From Nematostella vectensis (lineage: Eukaryota > Cnidaria > Anthozoa > Actiniaria > Edwardsiidae), in NCBI RefSeq assembly GCF_932526225.1, contig NC_064042.1, positions 7,311,540 through 7,371,539 of the forward strand: DNA of 60,000 nt. The letters are read 5' to 3'. Below the pieces are notes generated by a model that worked only from the letters and a program-made list of their open reading frames with translations, did no database searches and was not told where the DNA came from. The translations under genes and the position numbers were made by a program. Shown here one piece after another: positions 43,401 through 54,000 of the stretch. How positions within the stretch are numbered: position 1 is the stretch's first letter; every line of letters starts with the position of its first letter.

Positions 43401-45900
43401 TGAAGGGGTGTGAACAAAACGATTGGTAGGAATATTGTGACAAGACTGTGTAGTTTTTTTGAGAAAGTGTGTTGTGTGTAGGGTAGGAAAGTAATATGTA
43501 GGATAAGAGAAAAAAAAGTGTTTATATTGTAGAAAGAAAATAGTGAGCGGTAATGGAGAAGGTGAAGTATGTGTGGAGGTATGTATCTAATGAAGTGTGT
43601 ATGATTGACAGGTGAAATTAAAAAATAATAGAGATTGGAAGAGTGTTGCGAAAATGCTGAGAAAAAAATATGAAATACTGTATACGGTGAAAGGAAGTAT
43701 TGTGGATAATGGAAAATGATGCTTGTAAGACGGCGAGAAGAAGATGAAGTAGGGGCGCGGGAGGTGACAAAGGGAGTGTGGCGAGAATGGAGATCAGGCC
43801 CGTACCCAGGGGAGGGGGGGTGCAGGGGGTGCGAACGCACCCCCCACAAGGGCCAAAAGTCCACTTTTGTTCTCAATAGACGTGCTATTTATAGACAAAA
43901 CTAAGAATAATAAGCTAGATCCCTCTTGTATGTAGCCAAATCTAAAATTAAACGTCCCGTGGAGATACTGCAAAGGCATGCTTCAAAGGCAGCCTTCGTG
44001 GTTAAATTTTTATCAGAGAACTCCCTCCCCCTCCCCTCCCCCCCCGGAAAAAATAGGTCCACTTTTTCGGATTTCGCACCCCCCCCCCAAGAAAAATCCT
44101 GGGTACGGGCCTGGAGATGACACTGAAACGTAGATAAGACAGGGAGAATTGTTTACCCTAGATGAAGCAATAATCGGTGGTAAGAGATATGGGGAAAAGG
44201 CCAAAGGCATGAAGAAAACAACCGGCATGTATATGTAAAACAAACATAACAAAATAAAAGCAATAAGAAAAAAGTGTGTAGGCTATTTCAAAGAGCTCTG
44301 CGAAATATAGAACTAAAGTCATATAACGCCAACCAAGACTTCTCATCAGGGGGCGAGGTCTATTGGTTGGTCATATACGAACCTGGAGCATAAAGCGGGG
44401 AAAAGCTAGGGGAAAAGCGGCGATGATGGTGGGAGTACGAGTCTTCCAACTTGCAGGAAACCGCCGGTCGGTATCAGTTAACAAACCGGTTTGACGGGTT
44501 ATCGAAGCGCCCGCGTTACACCAGCGGCTTAGGTCGTCAAGGTCAGATCACTCAAGCGCGAAGTTCAATGTTGCGAACATGAATGTTGGATTGCGAACAC
44601 GAATGCTGGATCCATCAGTAATGTTGAATTGCGACAATGAATGTTGGATTGCAAAATTAATATTGAATTTTTAAGGTGCGGTGTCAAATGGTTTAAGAAG
44701 CAAGTATAACTGCAATAAAAAGCACATTGCATTATGGACATGGATGTCGAATTGTAAGCACGCATGTTGAATTGTGAACATAGAAAATCGCATTATAGAT
44801 GCACGCATGTTAAATTGTGACCGTCAAATATTGCATGACAAAAGTTTCACATTGAAACCTCCTTTGAATGTCAAATCACAAGATCGAATTTTGGCGGGAA
44901 TATAACGCCATACAACTCTGGTTTAACACATGATACAATGAGTGACAGTTCCTTCCTTTCTGGGAATGGCAAACTCATCACATCCTTATCAACTTCCCCT
45001 CTAGGTAAAACCAACTCAAATACTGTTTCTTATAAAAACAAATGTCAATTATATGCTTTTAAACTACGAGTACTGTTACTCCCTAAGTTAAAGCAAAACG
45101 CAAAAGTCTATGTTATAATAGTTGTTTGAAGACCGGATTGCATGAATTTAGTCATCACTTATTTATACATAACGGGTCGCCCTTCCGGCAAATTATTTGT
45201 TTAGAGCCTGAAACGAGGGGCCGTAGACTCGGAAGTAGATAAATAGGTCAAGCGTCGTAGCTCAGACGAGAGTCATAAGCTCACACCAAGGCTCTCGTGT
45301 GGTCAGTATTCATTTGAGGCTGTGTGTTACACGAGTCCAGACCGCGCGGCAAAGGTCAATGCATTGAGCTCAAGCCAGATTTCAAGCAATTTGGTACAAA
45401 CTTGAAAAGATTATCTGAGCTACTTACCATTTATTCGCAGGCCGCGTTTGGTGCGAGGAAGATTGGGTGTGATTTCTTTCTTGTCTTTCTACAAAAAGGC
45501 AAAAGGTGTAAGTATGTGATGTACAAAGTCCACAACTCCATAACCATCAGCAAACACAATGAATGGTTTAATGGTGATCAAGCAATTGGCATACGTCTCT
45601 AATGAGAGATCGAGGGTGCATGATGTCTACCTGTTGACGTCTAATCGAATAATCCTGATCCATCCTGGATGGCTGTATAGAAGATTTGTCCCCCGCATAG
45701 AATTGCGCCTTCGCCTCGTTACTGTTGATGAATAGTGTTCCATCTTTCAAGTTCACTCTGTTGTCTGATTTTAAGGGATACGCGGACGATGAACTGAGTT
45801 CAGAGGTAAAAACGACAATGGCCGCCAATGATATATTGATGATCAGCCTTCCATTTCGCCTATGCCTCTCTGTAGGTCTAAGGTACTCGTAACTACCCAT
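40249..45900 (-). CDS. TNF-like type II membrane ligand with furin site (3 exons)
   Basis: Minus-strand exons 45900-45631, 45488-45428 and 40742-40249 join in phase (0, then 1) into 274 residues. The N-terminus MGSYEYLRPTERHRRNGR is followed by a hydrophobic segment (about residues 19-34, LIINISLAAIVVF), fitting a type II anchor. Exon 2 holds a furin-like RTKR at 102-105. The C-terminal ~160 residues are beta-rich, with GDYRLAVQLTLKE, NTLAYLYRESNIFVYVQ and MNMFEAQLVW placed as strands of a TNF jelly roll. A TNF assignment is an inference from layout and strand pattern; a C1q-like jelly roll is the alternative. Intron 2 contains a 2.4-kb foldback element and a MITE. AATAAA (minus) lies at 40171-40166. 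It converges with the GPCR. Confidence 0.55.
41192..41357. mobile_element. 166-bp MITE with ~37-bp terminal inverted repeats
   Basis: The left end cagcctagtcccaggccttc and the complement of the right end (cagcctagtcacaggcgttc) continue alike through tcgggtttcctgtg. It lies in intron 2 of the TNF-like gene. No target duplication is evident. Too short to code. Confidence 0.75.
42540..44930. mobile_element. 2.4-kb foldback transposon with ~475-bp terminal inverted repeats
   Basis: 42540-43013 is repeated in reverse complement at about 44455-44930, including cgctggtgtaacgcgggcgc and gataccgaccggcggtttcc. The arms are built of a degenerate short motif (caattcaacat, caatccaacat) recurring about every 20-25 bases. 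The ~1.4-kb interior is strongly purine/G-rich on the plus strand and non-coding. It sits in intron 2 of the TNF-like gene. Superfamily unknown; Mutator-like or foldback-type. Confidence 0.75.
43795..44113. mobile_element. 319-bp MITE nested in the foldback element
   Basis: The ends CAGGCCCGTACCCAGG and CCTGGGTACGGGCCTG are exact inverted repeats, and GAGAT flanks both sides (43790-43794, 44114-44118). The termini resemble hAT-type MITEs, though the duplication seen is 5 bp rather than 8. It interrupts the purine-rich interior. Confidence 0.75.
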
Positions 45901-48900
45901 TTCGACTGAATGCCTTGTTATTTATAGAACGGCTATATGGCATTCATATGCGGTTTAATGTTCTTGTTCTGTGTGTCGATGCAGGGTAGGCCAAGAAGGA
46001 GCACGTCTCCCTCAGCCAAGCGATCCACGTGATCTCACGTAGAATCTGAACTAAAACAGAGAGAAGTTGTAAGTGTTGCCCTATATATATCGTGCGTGTA
46101 AAATATTTATTTAGTGATATAGGCCTCATGAACTAAGAATTCTCAGTGATTTGAGTCTAAACTTGTTAAAATCATACTAAACTACGAAATTGTGAAAACA
46201 TTCTAAGCTTCTTGAATATAAAATTGTTGGAAAAGAGAGATAAATGTTAAATTTATCAGGGTAATTACTACAATTACCCATTTTTTAGGTACTGTGTAAT
46301 AATAATCTTTAGGGGGTGTCCGTAAAATGAGCTTCGAATAATGAAAAATTACTTAGGACCCCATCCCCAACAGCGTCAAGTTTATCTCTGACCCCCCTCC
46401 TGTTTTTTAAAAATTACGAAGAGCTCCCTCCTCCCTCCTACATTCATTTATACCTGTAGTCACTTGTTTCCTAATGCATTCTACTTGAGGATAAACATCA
46501 GCACCACATATAACCTAGTTCGACTAAACCGCCAAATGTCCGCACTTCAGAATATTTCCTTTTCTGGAAACAGCCTAGCCGAAAGAGGTTGTGACGTCAT
46601 CACTCCTCATCTCTCAAGCCTCTTTGATCTTTACCGCCGGAAAGAAAAGATATTCGATTTCAAAGCTATTTCCGATCTGTCTTTGAAAGTTTAGTGCATG
46701 CAATATGATAGATCATATTTCAAAGACACCTCGTGCAAGTTTTCGAAGCAATGGAGTGATAACATGGTGACGGTGAGTATTTATTCGAAGTGAGTTGGCG
46801 CTGCGCGACATAAGTATAGGCAACAAGGGCCCTCCCTACACTATCAAGTGGACTACTTCGTTTGATAGCTAGCCTAGCCGTATTTATTGCTATTTTTATT
46901 TTTTTGCTTTTTCTGGCTGATTTTAAAACCAGAAATCTTATACAGCGCTGCCAAAGTTATCATTAAATAGCTTAATTGAATAAAAATAAAATAAAATCAT
47001 TGTGTGAGGCTGTAGTTTCAATTGGCTCCTCTGCAATAAGGCCATCATAAATAATAAGCTACTGTACTCTATAAATCAAATTGAAAATAAACCCCTTTCT
47101 CTTTTCTAAATATATTTGTTACAATTTATTTCAGATATTGACCATGGCAAAAAAGATGAAGATAAGTAAATATATAAGGATGGACAGAGAAATCATTGAA
47201 TTTTCTCCTTTGTATTCCACTGTTAGTGATAAAAAACTTATACTATTCTTTTTTTTTTAAATATTTGTTTTATTTGTTCAAGCTATGTGTTATTGAATAT
47301 TACATTTTTTGAAAGTATGGTTACAAACTGACCCCCTAGTTCTGTAGCACTGCCAAGAAAATAGGGGGGACCCCCTTCGTATTTACAAAGACGATGCTTA
47401 AAGAACGCTGCTTGGTGGAAAAATGGTATGAGATTATATGGCTTTCAATGTTAATTGAGATTTGCACCCCAGCCTCTGCTCATGAAAATAGGTTTTCTAG
47501 TAATAACATGTTTTCTAGCGAGGGAAGGTTTTTTCGACTTCTATTATGATCCGAGTATAAACCAAGAGCATGGATGAAGGTTGGTTAAAAAGTTTCTATG
47601 TATTAAATCCCCAGAGCTAACACAGTATTATACTTCTGGGTTTTTTAATTCGCACTACAACATTATATAAGACACTGCATATTGTGCATACAAAAGGTGC
47701 AATGGGCTTTTGAAATGAGAGGGGATCTATGATTATTTCACATCACTTTTATATATGGTGCTTGATTGTTAAAATTGTATGATTGGACAAATTGTTTCCA
47801 CTTTTCTGAAAATTTTCTACCAGAAAGAATTCAAATCATTAGAATTCTGTTGGAGTAAAATTTTTGAGGAGAATGATAAGCTCATGAAAATGATTTGTTT
47901 TTTAGACATATTGCATTATACATATGCTGTAAAAACATTTACAACATAACATGTGTCCACTGCATTTCTTTGGGATTGAACATTTTACCAACAGGCTTGT
48001 GTATTTTGGGGGTGGCAAATTTCCATCATTTTTGGGTGTATGACATTTTGAGCTCTGTTTGACCATTCCATAATGTTTATAACTGAATACTGCCCCCCCT
48101 TCCAACCCCCCCTGGGCAATTATCACTCTAACCTTCAAGGCATATAAATCCTAAGCCCATTCAGCCTTTCGGCTATTAAGTCAAAGCCCATTCATGCTCT
48201 AGGGACATTGTCAAATATTTAAATTTAAGAGTTATACAAAAGATGGGCTTTGCGCCCAAAGGCTTTTCTACAAGTATTTCAAGTTTTGATAAGTCTAAAA
48301 CCCTACCAAAAAGCATAAAGATACTGTTTTATGCTCTTATTCTCGTCTCTCTATGGCCGCCATGGTTTTTTTACTTAGGTCCAGCGAGTGTTATGACGTC
48401 ATCTTACAATTTGATCTGTGATTGGTTGTTTCAATGTTTTGATGCCTCGAATGTCAAAACAAAAAAGTGTTTCCAGAATAAAAGGAAATATTCCGAGTTG
48501 GTCCGGGAAACAGTTGTTGAAAAATAATATCTTGCCTATATAAAATTAAGGACCAAAAAGCCCAAAGCGTTTCATTAGAGAATCTGAGAATTTTCTTTTT
48601 CTGGAAATGGTCCAAAGGAGATTGTTGTACGCGGCGTTTTTTTTTTTTTTTTTCATTTTTTTTTTTTTTTTCATCTAGGAGATACCTCCCCTTAATGCTT
48701 AACAAATCTTTAAAAACAATTCTTTAACTTTGTCGTCTTGGATATGGGTGCTTAAGTGACCGCTTCCTTAGTTTGAGCTCAGGCGACATCAAAACAAACA
48801 ACGAGCTCATTTTGTCGCTAAGGGTTGAGAGATATATAGAGATTTATAGAACAGAGCGGTCCTTAGTGAGACAACTGCAAAGAGGTTCTTAAAGTTTGCA

Positions 48901-49268
48901 TCGGTTTAGCGTTTAAAGGAAAAGATGATATATTTAACCATTTAAAAATTTTTAAATTTTGATAAATCTGGATACAAAATAAACTCTGGTTCATTTTGTA
49001 AAACCCTTTGGTTTTACAGCCCCCCCCCCCCCTCCTCCTGATAATTATTGCACAGTACCTTACTACTTCATCCCTGCTTTTTTTCAAGAGAGGAACGGTA
49101 TAGTGAATCTTTCTCACTCGAGTTTGCTCATTTGGCTGTTTAATTTTTATGTTGTTTTGATACTGTTGTTGGTTGTTGATTTCAGGGTCGTACCAGGCCT
49201 CGAAATACAGGGGGAGGGGAACCACAGCCTCCTAATAGGCGTTTCAGTTTAGTCTGATTGTTTGCTGT
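45901..49268. other. Intergenic DNA without a supported gene
   Basis: Upstream region of the TNF-like gene, then AT-rich sequence with poly-T at about 47250 and 48640-48670, and MITE-like GC-rich patches (around 47330-47380, 47990-48120). Short open frames at 46464-46694 and 48243-48527 have no recognisable domains or splice partners. Confidence 0.45.
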
Positions 49269-49273
49269 TGTGT

Positions 49274-49937
49274 TAGCTAGAGAATTCTTGGATACGTTTA
49301 GATGGGCGTTCGTTGGTCTGGTTTCTCTGTTGGTTTGTGTTTTGGTCGTTGGCTTAGCTTCTTGGTCTGCTGTGCTTTTTAAATTTTTTTTGGTCTGTTG
49401 GTTTTTTTGGTTTGGTTTGTTGGATGTTTTTTGTTGTTGTGTTGTTTGGTTGTTTGGTAGTTTGTTGATTGTTTTTTGTGTTGTTTTTGATTGCTTTATC
49501 TATTGGTTTTAATATTTTATTTGCACAATAATTGACAAATTTATTAAGAGTCTAATGGAAAATTTTCACGGATTTACTAAAAAATGCATTTGCATTTTGT
49601 GCTAGCTAGAGAATTCTTGGATACGTTTAGATGGGCGTTCGTTGGTCTGGTTTCTCTGTTGGTTTATCTTTTTTTCGTTGGCTTAGCTTCTTGGTCTGCT
49701 GTGCTTTTTAAATTTTGTATTTTTTTTTGGTCTGTTGGTTTTTTTGGGCTATTGGTTTGGTTTGTTGAATGTTTTTTGTTGTTGTGTTGTTTGGTAGTTT
49801 GTTGATTGTTTTTTGTGTTGTTTTTGATTGCTTTATCTATTGGTTTTCATATTTTATTTGCACAATAATTGACAAATTTAATAAGAGTCTAATGGAAAAT
49901 TTTCACTGATTTACTAAAAAAATGCATTTGCATTTTT
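49274..49937. repeat. Tandem duplication, two units of ~330 bp, T/G-rich
   Basis: Units at 49274-49598 and 49603-49937 share tagctagagaattcttggat at the start and aatgcatttgcatttt at the end. The plus strand is almost devoid of C in the middle (tgttttttgttgttgtgttg). Open frames in it are low-complexity and not credible genes. Confidence 0.8.
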
Positions 49938-51259
49938 CCCACGATCTTTATAATCCAGAGGTAATAGATGGAATAATCTTCCTTCTTTTGGGTTATTTTT
50001 CCTTTATGACTGGTACAAAATAAGCGTTATAACATTAGGAAGTAATAATGATAAGAAATGCTTGCTCTGATATTTGTTGTTAAATCTAATTTTTGTGTGA
50101 AATGGGTTATTTCCCAAATCTGATGCAAAGCATTACTCATTTTAGGGGAATGTTTGTGGGAAAATGTCGAGCTTGCAGTCATAGAATAATTGAAGTATTA
50201 GAATGATTGAAGTGTTATTCAAGTATTTAAAACTAAAGATTTTAAAGAGAGCTGAAAATAACAAAACCCTATTTCCCATCAATTATAAATAATTACATAA
50301 ATAAGGTAATTTGATTTGATTTAAAAAAACACAAATTCCGTGTTGTGACGCTTCCATGACAACATACAATCGCCCTAAAATAATACACAGTAATAAAATG
50401 ACCCCCTCCCAAAAAACAATAACAAGGATAATTTTTTTGTAATTATTTGATTTTTGCTTGCATTCATGTACTTTTTCTGTTGATAGATATACCCTTTCCT
50501 GGCAGGCAAGGAACTTCTGTATTTTTGGCAGTGGAAAAATAAAGCGGTCGAATAACCCAAAATGCTGTTACAATTCCCCTTTTCAAACAAACAATAACTA
50601 TCAATAGAAATGTACTACATTTTACTGGGTAAATAATAGACAGCAAATTCGAAAAGACAGCGAACTCGATTTTAGGTGCATTCAAAGTCCTTGTTTTGGT
50701 AGTGCCAGGTTTTCAAGAAAACAAATACTCGTGAAATACTAATACTGCTCATTGTGCGAAATACTCGTAATTCTTATTGTTGCGAATACTCCACTCGCTT
50801 ATTGAAACCCATTACAGTTTACCTGCAGTGCTAAGGGTACAACACTCGATGTATCGAAGAACGCCTGCGAGTTATATCTCACCACCCTTGCCTCAATTGA
50901 TCTAAACAAGACCTGGGGGTTAGCGCCGTTGATAACAGATCATTGGTGTATTCCCCAAAGCCTCGTAGATTGCATCATCATCAAAAATTAATTCAGAAGA
51001 ACTGCAGTAAAATGACATTTTGACAGCCGTTATTAGCATAGGTTATGTAAAAACTGGAATGGCGTGGAATTGATTGGATCGTACTATTCTACCATAATTG
51101 TTTGTACATTGATTATGAGAGTAATAAAAACACAGTTATACACTCAGACAGAGTTATTTTGTGCTTATTTTGCTGCTAACCCCATCTCCCCTGGTATGGT
51201 AAGACTGACCCCCCTATCTTGGCAACATTTTAACTTAGTGCAATCATAGCGATACATCT
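49938..51259. other. Intergenic DNA, nothing recognised
   Basis: AT-rich sequence without convincing coding frames, inverted repeats or splice-linked exons that I could find. Confidence 0.4.
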
Positions 51260-52453
51260 GTACAGGACCCGAAATGATCCCAGGACCCGAAACGATCCCA
51301 GGACCCGAAATGATCCCCAAAAGTACCCCAACTGATCCCCGGACTCGAAACGATACCGAGGAGTCCCCGAAATCAACCCCACGGAATTGCGGTAATGGAC
51401 AAAGGGAAAGCAGAAGAAAGCACTTCCCATTTTTAAAGCATAATAAAGGGTTGACAGTGAATCTATTTCTAAATAACATGACTTAAAAAAAATAAATTCC
51501 AATACAATACTTCTATTTATTACATTGCCCCGGCGGTAAATCCATAAACAGAGTCCAAAACAAATACACAACTTTTAATTGCTACTGAAAGAAGTACAAC
51601 ATAAACATAGCACAGCCAAAGCACAGCCTTGCTCAGAACAACCAAACTTTTGACCTTCGAAACATTTGCAGTTCCATCACATGACTCTGACACTATAAAT
51701 CTCGTTTCCGGTAAACATCACCTCTAAAAAATCTATATTCATTTGGCAACCAAACGCGTATTTCACCACGAAATCCATGTTCACACGGGCGAATATTTAC
51801 CGACAGCCGGTTTGGCCGAGAAGATGGAATGACAAAAGCACACTGAGTAATGCACTCGAACAACCCTTTTACTACCGTTGCAAAATATTATGAGATGTGG
51901 ATTTGGTTGAAAGCAATATGTGAGTTTTGAAATTCCTTATGTAGTAGTGTGTACACCACTGCATGATTTCTCTCTATCCCTCTTTATGATAGGTCTTTCA
52001 TTCACCGAACACAAACAAACATTTTCCTACGGGAAAGCAGAGGCATGTCTAATCTGTGGATACTTTCTTTTATGGCTTGTTATGTATAAATGATTTATTC
52101 ACGCCTGGTTCTTCAGGCGTTCATTGGACCCCAATTGCTGACTCAACCAAGCTGTCGAAAGCTCGAAAGCTGTATTTCCCGCGAAGTCGTAAATAAAAAT
52201 CTTAATGCTACGGTTTTAGTTAATTCAAATTTCTGAATAGTAAAAAAATGACGCTAAAATGTTTAATATGTTTTCAAAACTGAAAGCCAATCCTTCCACA
52301 TTCCTTTTGTTTGTCCATTACTGCAATTCATTGGGGTTCATTTCGGGGACTCCTGGGGATCGTTTCGGGTCCCGGGATCAGTTGGAGAACTTTTGGGGAT
52401 CATTTCGGGTCCTGGGATCGTTTCGGGTCCTGGGATCATTTCGGGTCCTGTAC
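51260..52453. mobile_element. 1.2-kb foldback element whose inverted repeats are an 18-bp minisatellite
   Basis: 51260-51405 and 52311-52453 are inverted copies made of GGACCCGAAATGATCCCA-type units, beginning gtacaggacccgaaatgatc. The interior is unrelated AT-rich DNA with no transposase. Open frames across the arms are repeats of the minisatellite and not genes. Confidence 0.75.
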
Positions 52454-54000
52454 ACACGTTCTTATGCACAATATATTTTGTTTTATAAGGGACTGTGTAT
52501 TAAAAAGAGCCATTTATCACATACAGAATGAGACATTTATCACGTACAGAATGTCACGCTTGCGAGCCGCGGAATGTCACGCAAGATAATCTAGTCTTCT
52601 TTAAAACAAAACAACAAACGAAATGTCATTGCAGAATAATAACCATTAGTTTGAAAATAACATCTGACAACTCTAGCACAATTAAAAATACCTTCACCAT
52701 TCAACGAATTCTTTTCTTATTATTTCACTTCCGGTAAGATCATATGACCAACTAGGGGTTTTCCCCAGCCTCGTTTCGGCACGAGGCTGCAACGATCGAG
52801 TGGAGAAATTTGTGCTTAGTTAGGCAAGTTTCAAGCGCGAGAAAGGTCCTGTTTTTGTCCAAAAGCAAGCATGCTCTCCACTACGCATTAGGATCTGATC
52901 AGACACCAACACATGGCGCATTAATGAGGTGAGTTTGACCAAAACCGGCATAGATTTCTGTCAGGGATTTTAAGGTTAAGTCAAAGAAAGGGGCTTGAAA
53001 TGTTACCATTAAAGATGTCGTACATAGCTCGTTTCTTCCAACATATATCTAGTCTAATCAATATAAGCAAAGTTACTATATGATTAAACCGTGAACCAAG
53101 CGATACTTTAATTCATTCTATGCTATGTTTAACATGGCTTGTTATTCGTGCTTTTTTATTAAGTTAATATTGGGTATTTTTGTCAATGTGCTTTACAAGC
53201 AGTTTATTGGAATATAACTTGTGTTGTGAGTTATCTTATAAGGTGTTTTACAAACAGGATTTCTATAGCATTTTCCTATGTATACAAAAACATTGCTATT
53301 GTTTCATTGAACCAGCGACTTACCAGCTATATACAGTATACACATATATTCGTCTTTAATGTATAACCTTTTTCTGACTTCTTTATTATTCTTTTTTCGC
53401 CCATACGTACTTCTGTTCTCACCTACAAGTGAACCTTATATATAAACTATAGAAATAATCCACAAAACACTGATATTGCATTCGTGAAAATTGTTCGCTT
53501 TTGCTGTTTATTCAAGTAGGGTGTGCATCTCTTCAATGTATACTCATTGCTCTTCTAAACGTCTCAACAAATTCATGTAACCTTATATATTGCACCAGGC
53601 ATAGATACTTCAGGGGGCGAACCCAGGATTTCCAATAAAGTAGAGGCTGAAGCACAGATTTTGAAATGAGGGGGGTATCCTTATACCTCATATCTTTGAA
53701 AATAGAGAGGCCAGCGCCTGCTCGGCCCAACCTAAATCTGCCCATATACTTTGTGAAAACAGGGGGAGGGGTTATCTGTGATTGGTGAGTAGACCCATAT
53801 TTGCTCCATATGGCAATTTGTGAATAATAATTGTCCGATGTGCATGCACCATATACCCAACCATATCTACATACTTTAACATAAAACTACTTGAGTTATA
53901 ACTTGTTATATATCAAGCAAGGCCAAAATGAGGGAGGGGCTTAGATATGAGAGGTGGGATGGTTGAAACTGATATGAACTACTGATATCATGGAACCCTC
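52454..54000. other. Intergenic DNA and presumed 3' UTR of the EDA-like gene
   Basis: No gene supported. A short GC-rich patch with a hairpin (gcctcgtttcggcacgaggc) lies at 52770-52790, and a MITE-like remnant (gcgaacccaggatttcc) at 53620. TTTATT at about 53508 could give a minus-strand polyA signal. Confidence 0.4.

Noticed and set aside
43295-43876. 193-codon minus-strand frame
   Set aside because: It lies in the purine-rich core of the foldback element and into the nested MITE. The composition (His/Pro/Ser/Phe) simply reflects the strand bias.
45324-45602. 92-codon plus-strand frame
   Set aside because: It overlaps exon 2 of the minus-strand TNF-like gene, whose splice sites and phase are better supported; treated as antisense chance.
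46464-46694. 76-codon plus-strand frame upstream of the TNF-like gene
   Set aside because: No domain or conserved motif was recognised and no neighbouring exon fits in phase; not supported as a gene.
48243-48527. 94-codon plus-strand frame with a hydrophobic stretch
   Set aside because: It sits in AT-rich intergenic DNA with no paralogue, splice continuity or domain; the hydrophobic stretch is expected by chance from T-rich codons.
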